DNA of 64,000 bases from Marivirga sericea (GTDB taxonomy: Bacteria; Bacteroidota; Bacteroidia; Cytophagales; Cyclobacteriaceae): contig NZ_FXAW01000001.1 of NCBI RefSeq assembly GCF_900177665.1, positions 682,001 to 746,000 on the forward strand, in the 5' to 3' direction. A program made the position numbers and the translations under genes. The notes beneath the pieces are model-generated. The model had not been told where the DNA came from and did not search any database. It saw only the letters and a list, made by a program, of their open reading frames with translations. This document shows, piece by piece, positions 30,201 to 38,795 of this stretch. Each line of letters starts with the position of its first letter. Position 1 is the stretch's first letter.

Positions 30201-30369
30201 GGGAACCGAAATCTTTTCTGCGCAAGGTTATAACAACGAAGAAGTGGTATGGAAAGGAGAAAATAGAGGCGGAGAACTCGTACCTAGAGGTACTTACTAT
30301 TATTTCATTTCCGTGAGAAATGATCAAGATGGCATCCAAAGAAAAGGATTTTTAGAAGTGTTGAGATGA
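27274..30369 (+). CDS. HYR-repeat surface protein with T9SS type B (CHU_C) sorting domain
   Basis: A 1031-residue secreted protein starting at GTG 27274 with a signal peptide (VIILIFYFISFSFFEVRS). It holds eleven consecutive HYR (hyalin) repeats of about 80 residues, an Ig-like fold linked to adhesion; each has CPSNI-type entry, W..P, DNC, SG..FP.GTT.V.YTATDEAGN and CSF.V.V.D. Repeats 3-10 are the most regular; repeats 1, 2 and 11 are diverged. Conserved Cys pairs suggest disulfides. The C terminus is a gliding-associated type B sorting domain (LMTPNGDGNNDSW, VIIVDRWGTEIF, PRGTYYYFI). Its stop overlaps the start of a PorP-like gene, the usual partner of type B substrates. Confidence 0.93.
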   Translation: MYRKVIILIFYFISFSFFEVRSEENHAIFEEGFSEVNKGSKNEHTDQIFALNCPSNIIQSVTSACEKSVSWPAPTSDNTDVVEIISIPASGSLFRLGQTTVEVQGKNSSGDIIETCSFTVTLNLSNPYSYIFPDVQCAPSQTITLLNSCNRTVSWTEPTSPCSEITFTKTAVPGITQFNIGENEVFYRANLNGVEIASCSFTITLVDNIPPVFESCPSNITLDANEDCQAVADWTVPEASDNCGFAPNLTTNFEPGSIFPIGTTEVVYTATDEGGNTVECSFDVIVEDNTAPEFLNAPTEIRISANEICQATPTWTEISAVDNCSADVTINSNFSSGEIFDLGETVVEYTAEDEAGNVQTTSFNVIVEDDTAPALDAGTCPTNITVSAATNCEGIATWDAPTFSDNCNNFQISSSHDSGDAFPFGDTQVTYKATDASGNQSLCSFTVTVEDDTAPQILEQPDDIFISAANDACEASVTWDEIIAEDNCSEQLSIATNFNSGDLFPLGESVVEISVKDESDNETISSFKITVEDNTGPEVRNCPSDITVSAVANCQSSVNWIPPSFLDNCDSDVTLTSSHEPRAQFPVGITVVSYTATDNAGNTSTCSFNVIVEDDVAPLFTNCIADILLSANDDCEQIVEWVTPVVSDNCDPEVNLESDFTSGDSFPVGTTLVTYTAADEAGNTSVCSFNVVIEDKSAPLVSFCPDDLKISTAENCVGMAQWDEPVFEDCSNLDISSNWQLGDELPVGFTTIEYTATDENGLVATCSFEVEVLDQTVPEVLNCVEDITVSASDNCNAIVEWEEPTANDNCSTVIISSNYESGSSFPFGITTVEYEFTDEEGNSSFCIFDVNVIDESELIVSNCPENIVIRADNNTGTTAVTWEEPTATTACSDIVVNASHEPGSSFDVGTTIVRYNFTTEAGKSSECSFEVTVEPILLEINFNKLMTPNGDGNNDSWIISGIENFPDNEVIIVDRWGTEIFSAQGYNNEEVVWKGENRGGELVPRGTYYYFISVRNDQDGIQRKGFLEVLR

Positions 30370-31358
30370 AATTGATACTGTTTGATAAAATATTTGATAA
30401 CATACTATACAGCGACAATTTAATTATTGTGAATAAAATTGAATTACACATAAAGAATTTGCTGCTTACTCTGACAATTATTGTTGGGTCAGCAACTCTT
30501 GGGTATGCGCAACAAGGTGTACAGTATACTCAGTATATGTACGATGGCTCTCTCATTAATCCTGCATATGCTGGTGCAGAAGATGCATTAAGTATTTCTT
30601 TATTGCATAGAGATCAGTGGAGTGGGCTAGAAGGAGCTCCTCAATCACAAACCTTTTCATTGCATACACCACTTAAGAGTCCGAAGGTCGGAACTGGGCT
30701 ATTTCTCCACAGAGAAAGTATTGGAGTTCATCAAAACCTGACCATCGCTACGAATTTAGCATATCACTTACCCTTGGGCAATAACAGATATTTTTCGTTC
30801 GGACTTAAAGCAGGTATGATAAATGTTAGATCAGACTATCAGTCTCTGCAAAACGGGAATCCTGACCCTTCTGTAAATGATGAGCTCTTTTCAGGTACAG
30901 ATTTCAATGCCGGTTTCGGGTTTTATTATAAAAGCAAAAAGTTTGAAGCAGGCTATTCAATTCCTTCTATTGTGAATAGATCAATTAATGTTAACGATTC
31001 TGTAAGCTTAGATCCTATTAATCTTAATCACCTTCTATTCAGTCAATATCATATTCCTGTAGGAAAAAACTTAGTCATTAGCCCCGGTATTTTGTTAAAA
31101 TATTTACAAGGTATTCCAGTAAGCTACGATCTTAATTTACTAACTACTTTCAAAAATGTTATAACTGCAGGAGTTTCATATCGAAAGCAAGAATCTGTTG
31201 ATTTCCTAGTGAGGTTCAACCTTACACCTCAATTTCAAATGGCTTATGCCTATGATTATCCTATTGGAAATGTCAGCAGGCTTGCTCAGGCCTCCAATGA
31301 GATTATGCTGCGGTATATTTTCAAATTCAGATATGAAAATGTGAATTCACCACAATGA
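30366..31358 (+). CDS. PorP/SprF-family type IX secretion membrane protein
   Basis: A 330-residue predicted outer-membrane beta barrel. The family signature is clear: QYTQYMYDGSLINPAYAGAE, then LLHRDQWSGLEGAPQSQTF and the C-terminal MLRYIFKF. PorP/SprF proteins recruit or retain type B sorting-domain substrates at the cell surface, and here the substrate gene is directly upstream. The first ATG (30366) overlaps the upstream stop by 4 bp (ATGA), implying translational coupling. A GTG at 30429 would give a cleaner signal peptide (VNKIELHIKNLLLTLTIIVG..., cleavage after GYAQ), so the true start may be there. The downstream gene also overlaps by 4 bp. Confidence 0.92.
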   Translation: MKLILFDKIFDNILYSDNLIIVNKIELHIKNLLLTLTIIVGSATLGYAQQGVQYTQYMYDGSLINPAYAGAEDALSISLLHRDQWSGLEGAPQSQTFSLHTPLKSPKVGTGLFLHRESIGVHQNLTIATNLAYHLPLGNNRYFSFGLKAGMINVRSDYQSLQNGNPDPSVNDELFSGTDFNAGFGFYYKSKKFEAGYSIPSIVNRSINVNDSVSLDPINLNHLLFSQYHIPVGKNLVISPGILLKYLQGIPVSYDLNLLTTFKNVITAGVSYRKQESVDFLVRFNLTPQFQMAYAYDYPIGNVSRLAQASNEIMLRYIFKFRYENVNSPQ

Positions 31359-33013
31359 AATTGATTAAAAAGTCATCTAAAATGCTTATTTTCAGTAAAT
31401 TAAAGATTTTATTGGCGCTAATTTTTCTTTCGATTAGTGCGTATTCATTTGGGCAAGAGTCTGTGTTTACTGCCTTAAATAAATCAATAGTAGATGCTGA
31501 TAAAGCTTTTATTTCAAAAAATTATAGTACAGCCCTGAGCATTTATGAAGATATTGCATTGGATGATAATGCTCCTGAAAACATTGACTTACGCCTGGCT
31601 AGGAGTTACTTTTTCACTTATCAATATGATAGAGCTGTTAAGTACTATCAGCAGCACAAAGAAACCAATTTGGAATTTCCAGTAGAAGACTACTTTTATT
31701 TTGCTGAAGCACTATTATCGATTGGCAATACAATGGATGCGCTAGAATACTTTCAGATTTGTCTGGATAAGAAGCCTAATAATGACCTATATGCGAGTAG
31801 AATTTGGAGGCTAAGCAATTTATCGTATTTGTATGAAGACTCCCTAAAAAACATGGCGCATAGGGCTAAGCTCAATACCAATAAAAGTGAACTTCAAATG
31901 CTCCAGTTTTCTGAAAAAGAAGTCTATTTAGTGAGTAATCAACCGCAGGTGGAGATTATTAAAAAAGTAGATTCTAAAGAGAATTCCTCTTTTTATAATT
32001 TGCAGAAAATTGAAACTTACGAGGATCCCTTTTCAATAGTCGCTTTAAATTATGAAAATGCGAAGCCTATCGGTAAAAGCCTGAAAATCCCTTTTCATGT
32101 ATCAGCTATCAATAGTTTTGAGGAGGGAGATCATATGATTTATGCCGCATCTTCAAAACAAAAAAATGTGAAAGGTAATTATCCTTTACAGTTATATTTT
32201 GCTGAAATTAAAAGAGGTAAATGGACTAGAACTGCAGCTTATGAACATAATGATCTACTTTTTGATATGTCAGAACCCTCTGTCAGCAATGATGGTAAGC
32301 TATTAATTTTTAGTGCGAACTTTGACAGCGGGCTAGGTGGTAAAGATCTCTATAAATCAATAAAAACAGAGGAAGGCTGGTCTAAACCTGAAAATTTGGG
32401 CGATCGTATTAATACTGAGCGTGATGAACGCTTTCCCTTTCTTCAAGGCTCTAATCTATATTTTTCCTCAAATGGCCATGCTGGCCTTGGCGGATTTGAT
32501 TTATATAAATCAAAATTAATTGATAATCAGCTAGGGGAAATTGAGAACTTAGGTTATCCAGTTAATTCTAATTATGATGAGTTATCTCTTAGCATTGACA
32601 GTTTGGGTCAACAAGGATTTTTAAGCTCTAATAGGCAAAATGGGGGCTTTGATTTTGATATTTTTGAGTTTGCCCTTGACTTGCAAATATATCCTCTTGC
32701 AGTAGAGGGGATAGTGAAATTTATTGAACATAATTGGATGGACTCATCTGAATTAGAAGTATTGTCTAATGTTGCTTTGGAGCTGATTGATAGAACAGGA
32801 AACAATGTAGTTGCGGAAACGATGACTGATTCTAGCGGAAAATTTAATTTAAAAGTTCCGTATTACAGCAAGTACAAAATCAGAATTCGAGGAGAAGATT
32901 TAGATGGATTTGTAAGTTTTGAGGTTCCAAAATTTGCGAAACAAGATTTAAGCTACGAAATCGTGGTGGTAAATGATGATTTTAAAAATAGTTTGAGGGA
33001 AGAAAATGAGTAA
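31355..33013 (+). CDS. PorE-like envelope protein: TPR, PD40 propeller and carboxypeptidase-regulatory-like domain, no OmpA domain
   Basis: A 552-residue exported protein (cleavage near YSFGQ). Residues about 30-150 form TPR-like helices, about 200-440 form a PD40/WD40-like propeller (SEPSVSNDGKLLIFSANFDS; GLGGKDLYKS; GLGGFDLYKS), and about 450-545 form a carboxypeptidase-regulatory-like sandwich (VALELIDRTGNNVVAETMTD). This is the order in PorE-type T9SS proteins, but PorE ends in a peptidoglycan-binding OmpA domain and this one stops before it. It follows the PorP-like gene with a 4-bp overlap and overlaps the kinase gene by 8 bp. It may link the PorP barrel to the kinase's periplasmic part instead of to peptidoglycan (inference). 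Confidence 0.82.
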   Translation: MKLIKKSSKMLIFSKLKILLALIFLSISAYSFGQESVFTALNKSIVDADKAFISKNYSTALSIYEDIALDDNAPENIDLRLARSYFFTYQYDRAVKYYQQHKETNLEFPVEDYFYFAEALLSIGNTMDALEYFQICLDKKPNNDLYASRIWRLSNLSYLYEDSLKNMAHRAKLNTNKSELQMLQFSEKEVYLVSNQPQVEIIKKVDSKENSSFYNLQKIETYEDPFSIVALNYENAKPIGKSLKIPFHVSAINSFEEGDHMIYAASSKQKNVKGNYPLQLYFAEIKRGKWTRTAAYEHNDLLFDMSEPSVSNDGKLLIFSANFDSGLGGKDLYKSIKTEEGWSKPENLGDRINTERDERFPFLQGSNLYFSSNGHAGLGGFDLYKSKLIDNQLGEIENLGYPVNSNYDELSLSIDSLGQQGFLSSNRQNGGFDFDIFEFALDLQIYPLAVEGIVKFIEHNWMDSSELEVLSNVALELIDRTGNNVVAETMTDSSGKFNLKVPYYSKYKIRIRGEDLDGFVSFEVPKFAKQDLSYEIVVVNDDFKNSLREENE

Positions 33014-35084
33014 TGTGAATTTTGAACACTGTAGAAATGCTCCCCATCTTTTAATAGTTACAATATTATTTGTACTGACGTTATTTGTCCATTCACATGA
33101 CATATTTGCTCAAAGCAATCAAGTTATTCAGGTGAAAGCTTTTTCAGAAGATCTTACTGTATATCCAAATCTCAGCCTATCTATTAATAAAGGCGAATTT
33201 GTAAATCTTAATGATAAAGGGATGGTATTTGTTAATTTGAAATCTTCAGATCTTCCTGTGCAATCAATTAAACCAAGAGATGAGTCTTTGGAGGCAGCTT
33301 CTTGGAACTTGAGTAAAGGTGTTTTAGAAGTGATAATTCGTAAAAAAAGCTATATCGACAAGCCTATTAAGATTATTAGTAGCAATGGAAGTGGAATAGA
33401 AGGAATTGAAGTGCAATTTAGGGGAGACAAAAGCATTAGCAAACAAACAAATTCAGCCGGAATTATATCAATCCCTCTCGGTTTAAATGAAAAAATTAAA
33501 AGTCCTGACCAGTTTAAAATTCCGGGCTATGATATTTTGAAGTTCAGTAATGAAGAGTTGGTCTTAATCTCTGTTGAAAAGATAACATCTAAAGTAGAAG
33601 CAGCACCACAGATAGTTGAAAAACAGTCCAACCAAAATAGAGCAAAAAAAGAAACAGGTTCATCATTTCTGCAAATAGATACGATTAACTCTTTACGTTC
33701 ATTTTACAACCTGTTAAATACTATTCAAAGGGAAAATTTAAGTCAGAATGATCAGCTACAATTAGATCAAAAATTTGATGAGCTGCTTACGAATATTACT
33801 AAAGGGAATAATGCTGACTCTATTGATTTATTGGCACAAATTTCAGACACCACTATTGTAGAAAATGATATTAACAAAATTTTTCAACAAGTAATGAAAG
33901 ACAATACCAGTATGTCTAAACAACGGCTGGCTTTAGAAGAAAAGATTCAAATGGTCATAGATAAGCTAAATGCAGGCTTTGAAAACATGTCCGAGGAATC
34001 AAAAGAAAATTTGCTTGATGACATAGAGGAACTTGAAAGTACATTGAGAAACAATAAAAATGAATTGAATGAAAATTTGAATAATTATTTACGAGTCATC
34101 AATGAATTAAAGAGACGATTTTTTGATTTGCAAGAACTTGAAAGCCGACTGTCTGAAAGCGAGAGAGAACGTAAAAAAGAGCGAGAAATATACCGGCAGA
34201 GGTTACTGATTACCTTAGGAATAGTATTGCTTTTTGCATTTCTAATTATCCTGCTCTTTTATTTCCGGTCAAGGCTAAAAAGGCAAAAAGCTGCTTTAAT
34301 TGAGGCTAATAAGGTCGTGAAGCTGACGAACGAAAATTTAGAAAATATAGTGTTTGAAAGGACTTTTCTTTTGCATAAAACATTTAAAGAGTTAGATACA
34401 GTTTTATATAAAGCCTCACATGATTTACGAGCTCCGCTCAGTTCTATAGCGGGAATTAGTGATCTGATAAAGCGAGAGACAAATAATAATGAGCTTACTG
34501 GTCTGCTATTCAAGACTAATAAAAGAATGGATAAGCTCCTCAAGAAACTAAGCACAGTGAGTGAAATTCATCAGCCAGGTGAATTTGAGCAGTTTGATAT
34601 TAACATCATTTCTAATCAAGTGATAGCTTCCTTTAGTCAAACTATTAGGGAACGAGGAATTAAATTCACCTCAAATATAGACGCACAAGATAAAGTATTG
34701 AGTATTCCCAAGCTATTTGAAGTGATTTTATTCCATCTGTTGGAAAATGCATTATTCTTTAGTTGGATTGATAATGAGAAGACAGGTGAGGTTGACCTGA
34801 AGGTCTCCATTCAAAATGATAATATTGAAATTTCTGTTACTGATAATGGGATGGTTATAGATAATTCCATTAAGTTTAAAATATTTGAAATGTTCTACGT
34901 GGGGAGTGAATACTCAGATGGAAATGGTTTGGGCCTGTACATAGTCCAAAAGTCGGCAGAGCTTTTAAATGGGACAGTAGAGGTCAATACTAATTCTCAA
35001 GGAGGGACAAGGTTCATTGTGAAATTGCCTACAGATGGAAAGGGGAGTAATACACTTGAATTTTTAAGCAGCTTAAATGTTTAA
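33006..35084 (+). CDS. Sensor histidine kinase encoded in the HYR-PorP-PorE operon
   Basis: A 692-residue kinase. After an N-terminal hydrophobic segment (about 14-35) comes a large extracytoplasmic part: a beta-rich stretch with a carboxypeptidase-regulatory-like repeat (GSGIEGIEVQFRGDKSI), then helical coiled coil (about 215-395). A single membrane helix (about 399-420) leads to a coiled coil and the H-box, KASHDLRAPLSSIAGI (His472). The ATPase domain has N box LLENALFFSW, G1 DNGMVI and G2 GNGLGLYI; G1 lacks its second glycine (usual DxGxG), yet the other boxes look active. It overlaps the PorE-like gene by 8 bp. No response regulator is in the operon. A role in sensing the state of the secreted adhesin or its transporter is inferred from the operon only. 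Confidence 0.87.
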   Translation: MSNVNFEHCRNAPHLLIVTILFVLTLFVHSHDIFAQSNQVIQVKAFSEDLTVYPNLSLSINKGEFVNLNDKGMVFVNLKSSDLPVQSIKPRDESLEAASWNLSKGVLEVIIRKKSYIDKPIKIISSNGSGIEGIEVQFRGDKSISKQTNSAGIISIPLGLNEKIKSPDQFKIPGYDILKFSNEELVLISVEKITSKVEAAPQIVEKQSNQNRAKKETGSSFLQIDTINSLRSFYNLLNTIQRENLSQNDQLQLDQKFDELLTNITKGNNADSIDLLAQISDTTIVENDINKIFQQVMKDNTSMSKQRLALEEKIQMVIDKLNAGFENMSEESKENLLDDIEELESTLRNNKNELNENLNNYLRVINELKRRFFDLQELESRLSESERERKKEREIYRQRLLITLGIVLLFAFLIILLFYFRSRLKRQKAALIEANKVVKLTNENLENIVFERTFLLHKTFKELDTVLYKASHDLRAPLSSIAGISDLIKRETNNNELTGLLFKTNKRMDKLLKKLSTVSEIHQPGEFEQFDINIISNQVIASFSQTIRERGIKFTSNIDAQDKVLSIPKLFEVILFHLLENALFFSWIDNEKTGEVDLKVSIQNDNIEISVTDNGMVIDNSIKFKIFEMFYVGSEYSDGNGLGLYIVQKSAELLNGTVEVNTNSQGGTRFIVKLPTDGKGSNTLEFLSSLNV

Positions 35085-35175
35085 TTTATGAAAGTACTAA
35101 TAAAGAAATCATAAAAATCACAGTTACAACTGAATAGAACCTCTTAATTTTAAGGTTCAAGTTAATAAAAAAAAT

Positions 35176-35427
35176 ATGTTTAACGGAGCAGCATTTCCGA
35201 AACCTTTGGAAGAGTCTACTTTTGAAGAGTGGTTTAATATTGGTAGGGCAAGCAAAATTGGATATAAGTATATGCTAGTCATTTGGGATAACTACGATGA
35301 TGAATACCAAGCGGTATATGTAGAAGAGCGTGAGAGCATACATAAATATGAGCGGTATGAAAGCTCCACTGGCCGTGAATCGCTCGTTGCGGCTTATGAT
35401 TTGTATTCAGAAAGTAGAGTAGCATAG
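35176..35427 (+). CDS. Small conserved-looking protein of unknown function
   Basis: An 83-residue soluble, acidic and aromatic-rich protein (FEEWFNIGRASKIGYKYMLV, then WDNYDDEYQAVYVEE). No signal peptide, membrane helix or Cys is present. I do not recognise a family. Its stop codon is directly followed by the ATG of the reductase gene with no gap, so the two are almost surely translated from one mRNA. Codon use is like that of the neighbours, which supports a real gene. Confidence 0.7.
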   Translation: MFNGAAFPKPLEESTFEEWFNIGRASKIGYKYMLVIWDNYDDEYQAVYVEERESIHKYERYESSTGRESLVAAYDLYSESRVA

Positions 35428-36669
35428 ATGACTGACTCAAGCTATGTTTTCGATCTCCTTATTGTAGGAGCTGGCCCCGCCGGATTTGCTTGTGCCTATC
35501 AGCTTAGGAACCAAGATTTAAAAATTGCGATTATAGATCAGGCTACTTTTCCTCGAGATAAGATTTGTGGAGATGCCCTCAGTGCTGATGTGGTCAATCA
35601 GCTCTATAGAATGGAGGAGTCTTTGGGGGAAAAATTTGAGAAATTTGCTGAGAAAATAGATTCTCACGGAGTCAGATTTGTGGCTCCTAATCATACTAGC
35701 CTAGCAATTAATTACCAAAATCCCAATCAAGGAAATGCAGCAGGTTACATAAGTAAACGACTTGATTTTGATCATTTTCTTTTTCAAGAGATTGAAAATC
35801 AGTCTAATGTTGAAATATTTCAGGGCGAAAAAGTACTTGACATACTAAGTTCTTCGGATGGCATTGAACTGAATACGGCTACAGCAAAGTTCAGTGGATC
35901 CATTATTGTTGGGGCAGATGGTGCGCATTCTATAGTGAATAGAAAACTTGGCAATATCAAAGTAGAGAAAGACCACTATTGCGCAGGAATTAGACAATAC
36001 TATGAAGGGGTTTCCGGTTTCCATGAGGATCAACATATTGAACTCCATTTTTATAAAGAACTATTGCCCGGCTACTTCTGGATATTTCCCTTGCCTAATG
36101 GACAAGCAAATGTAGGCTTGGGCATGTTATCTAGTGAAGTAAGCAAAAGGAAAATTGATTTGAAAAAGGCTTTAACTGACCTTATTCAATCTAAACCACA
36201 CTTAAGGAATCGGTTCAAAAATTCAATCCCTCTTGAAAAACCTCAAGGTTTTGGTTTACCCATTGGCTCCAAAAAGAGACCTATTTCCGGAGACCGCTTT
36301 CTATTGTTAGGTGATGCTGCGAGCTTGATTGACCCATTTACAGGAGAAGGTATTGGTAATGCTCTAAGAAGCGGGAGAATTGCTGCTGAATATATCATTA
36401 AAGCATTTGAAAATCAGAACTTTACTTCTGATGCTCTCAAGCAATATGATAAGATGATTTATCATAAAATGTGGAATGAATTGCGTGTTAGTCGACAGCT
36501 ACAAAAGCTATTGAAATACCCCAGACTCTTTAACTTTGTTGTGAAGCAAGCGAATAATAATTCCTCAGTCAGAACACTCTTAACTTCAATGTTGGACAAT
36601 GTGGATTTGAAAAAGGAGTTGGTGAAGCTGGGGTTCTACCTAAAGCTTTTGTTTGGAGATATTAGATAG
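35428..36669 (+). CDS. Geranylgeranyl-reductase-family FAD flavoprotein
   Basis: A 413-residue FAD-dependent oxidoreductase. The N-terminal dinucleotide fold has VGAGPAGFACAYQL, then the family motif PRDKICGDALS, and the C-terminal FAD motif LLGDAASLIDPFTGEGIGNAL. Members reduce isoprenoid double bonds (chlorophyll or archaeal lipid side chains, menaquinone tails) or act as less defined oxidoreductases. In a non-photosynthetic Bacteroidota the likely targets are polyprenyl or menaquinone-type compounds, but this is inference. It begins immediately after the small unknown gene, with zero spacing. No membrane anchor is seen. Confidence 0.85.
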   Translation: MTDSSYVFDLLIVGAGPAGFACAYQLRNQDLKIAIIDQATFPRDKICGDALSADVVNQLYRMEESLGEKFEKFAEKIDSHGVRFVAPNHTSLAINYQNPNQGNAAGYISKRLDFDHFLFQEIENQSNVEIFQGEKVLDILSSSDGIELNTATAKFSGSIIVGADGAHSIVNRKLGNIKVEKDHYCAGIRQYYEGVSGFHEDQHIELHFYKELLPGYFWIFPLPNGQANVGLGMLSSEVSKRKIDLKKALTDLIQSKPHLRNRFKNSIPLEKPQGFGLPIGSKKRPISGDRFLLLGDAASLIDPFTGEGIGNALRSGRIAAEYIIKAFENQNFTSDALKQYDKMIYHKMWNELRVSRQLQKLLKYPRLFNFVVKQANNNSSVRTLLTSMLDNVDLKKELVKLGFYLKLLFGDIR

Positions 36670-36917
36670 AAAAGCGCTATACTATACAGAAATTTTGAAC
36701 AGCCGAATAGTATTAAACCTCATAAACATATTTATTAAATCAATTAGTATAACAGAACATTTCAATTACCTATTAGATAGGTTTTTATCATTCATCATCT
36801 GGAAACCTATTCCCCTTATTAGTTATACATCGTTTGTTGAAATATTAACCAAGTATTTCCTTTTTCCTTATGAATTATCTATTTTTATTAGACATAGGTA
36901 GGCAATCTGTATCAACA

Positions 36918-38795
36918 ATGGGTGAACAAAACGTAAACTTAGATTTAAATAATGCTCTTCGAACTTCATTTATAGAACATTTGCTCACCGATATAAAGTC
37001 GCTGGAGCAAATGCTTGAGCAGGGTATGATCGAAGATGATATTACTAGAATAGGAGCAGAGCAAGAATTTTGTCTTGTGAATAATAATTGGCGACCTTCT
37101 CAAAAATCAGTAGAAATTCTGGAAGCTATCAATGATCCTCATTTTACCACGGAGTTAGCACGTTATAACCTCGAAATTAATCTTGACCCAATCAAACTAG
37201 AGGGTAAGTGCTTTAGTAAGTATGAAAAAAGCCTCGATCTATTTTTAGAAAAAGCAGCTACAGCTGCAGCTGAGAAAGAGAATAGAGTGATTTTGGCCGG
37301 TATATTACCTACTATTTCAAAGAATGAGTTAGGGATGGATTTCATGACTCCGAGCCCACGGTATTACGCTCTCAATGATACCATAAAGGCGCATCGTGGT
37401 AAAGATATTGATTTACGAATCAGAGGAATTGATCAATTATCTATTATACACGACTCTGTTTTATTTGAAGCATGCAATACTAGCTTTCAAATGCACTTGC
37501 AAATTGCACCTGACGACTTCATATCCAGTTATAACTGGGCACAAGCTATTTCAGGACCTTTACTAAGCATATGCTGTAATTCACCTTTGCTTCTAGGTCG
37601 TGAATTATGGAGTGAAACCCGCATTGCACTTTTTCAGCAAAGTATTGACACCAGAAGCTCATCTTTTGCCCTTAAGGATCAACGAGCACGGGTAACTTTT
37701 GGAAACGCATGGGTATCAGGATCTATTGCTGAAATATTTAAAGACGACATTGCTCGATATAAACTACTAATCGCTAGAGAAATTGAGCAAAATTCTTCGG
37801 AGGAATTAGCCAAAGGAAACACTCCTAAGCTTCAGGCACTCAATTTACATAATGGCACAATTTATCATTGGAACAGGTGTTGCTACGGAGTAGGAAATGG
37901 CAAAGCACATGTCAGAATAGAAAATAGATATATACCAGCGGGCCCAACCGTAAAAGATGAAATAGCAAATTTTGCGTTTTGGATCGGTATGATGATGGGC
38001 AGACCGAAAGAATTTGATGATATGGAAAGCGTGATGGAGTTCAGAGATGCTAAATCAAATTTCATTAAGGCTGCACGCACTGGTAAAGAATCTGTTTTGC
38101 GCTGGAAGGGAGAGCAGTATTCTGCTAGGGAGCTCATTACGAAAGAGCTCTTGCCCATAGCTCGTGTGGGCTTAGAACGTGCTAAAATTGCGAAAGAGGA
38201 TATAGATTATTATTTAGGGATCATTGAAGAACGATTGACCAAAGAAACGGCTTCCCGTTGGTGCATCCGCAATTACCGCAAGCTAAAGCAAACACATAAA
38301 AAAGATGATGCCCTACTCATGCTAACCAAAGCAATGCATGCCAATCAGAAGATAGGTCATGTATCTCATGACTGGCCAGAGGTGGACCCTAGCTTGGAAG
38401 CGCATGAGGCTGCTTATATGGCAGCACATATCATGAGCACTGAACTGTTCACAGTTACCGAAAATGATCTTGCCGATTTGGCCACAAGTGTCATGCTGTG
38501 GAAAAACATTCATCATCTTCCAGTAGAAAATAAAAAAGGAGAACTGTGTGGCTTACTTACTTGGTCACATCTTGAAAAATATAGAAAAGATGTAGGCAAT
38601 ACTGAGGCATTGCCCGTTTCAGACATTATGACCAAAGATATCATTACCGTCAGACCTGAAACTACCATAGAAAATGCACTGGTGATCATGAAGAAGAATA
38701 GCATTGGTTGTGTTCCGGTTACGCATGACCAGCATATGGTCGGAATTATTACTATTGATGATATACTACCTTATGACAATGGCAAAAGTGTATAG
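36918..38795 (+). CDS. GCS2-family carboxylate-amine ligase fused to a CBS-domain pair
   Basis: A 625-residue protein. Residues about 1-480 are a glutamate-cysteine-ligase-family-2 (YbdK-like) catalytic domain: GAEQEFCLV, the acidic NLEINLDPI, FQMHLQI and RIENRYIPAGPT. These enzymes join an amine to a glutamate side chain or a similar carboxylate using ATP. The C-terminal 120 residues are two CBS motifs (MSTELFTVTENDLADLATSV and IMTKDIITVRPETTIENALV), which usually bind adenine nucleotides and suggest regulation by energy charge. ATG 36918 is chosen because family members begin MGEQ; the longer frame from 36870 adds unlike sequence. The downstream aspartoacylase gene overlaps its 3' end. The substrate is unknown; glutathione synthesis is possible but no gshB is present here. 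Confidence 0.87.
   Translation: MGEQNVNLDLNNALRTSFIEHLLTDIKSLEQMLEQGMIEDDITRIGAEQEFCLVNNNWRPSQKSVEILEAINDPHFTTELARYNLEINLDPIKLEGKCFSKYEKSLDLFLEKAATAAAEKENRVILAGILPTISKNELGMDFMTPSPRYYALNDTIKAHRGKDIDLRIRGIDQLSIIHDSVLFEACNTSFQMHLQIAPDDFISSYNWAQAISGPLLSICCNSPLLLGRELWSETRIALFQQSIDTRSSSFALKDQRARVTFGNAWVSGSIAEIFKDDIARYKLLIAREIEQNSSEELAKGNTPKLQALNLHNGTIYHWNRCCYGVGNGKAHVRIENRYIPAGPTVKDEIANFAFWIGMMMGRPKEFDDMESVMEFRDAKSNFIKAARTGKESVLRWKGEQYSARELITKELLPIARVGLERAKIAKEDIDYYLGIIEERLTKETASRWCIRNYRKLKQTHKKDDALLMLTKAMHANQKIGHVSHDWPEVDPSLEAHEAAYMAAHIMSTELFTVTENDLADLATSVMLWKNIHHLPVENKKGELCGLLTWSHLEKYRKDVGNTEALPVSDIMTKDIITVRPETTIENALVIMKKNSIGCVPVTHDQHMVGIITIDDILPYDNGKSV

Noticed and set aside
29845-30339. 164-residue minus-strand frame inside the HYR gene
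   Set aside because: It is opposite the last HYR repeat and the sorting domain of a clear gene; Cys/Tyr/Ser-rich composition fits an antisense shadow.
36653-36901. Possible 82-residue gene between the reductase and the GCS2-CBS gene
   Set aside because: It begins inside the reductase gene in another frame, is rich in Ile/Phe/Tyr as expected for translated AT-rich intergenic DNA, and shows no domain or signal peptide pattern.
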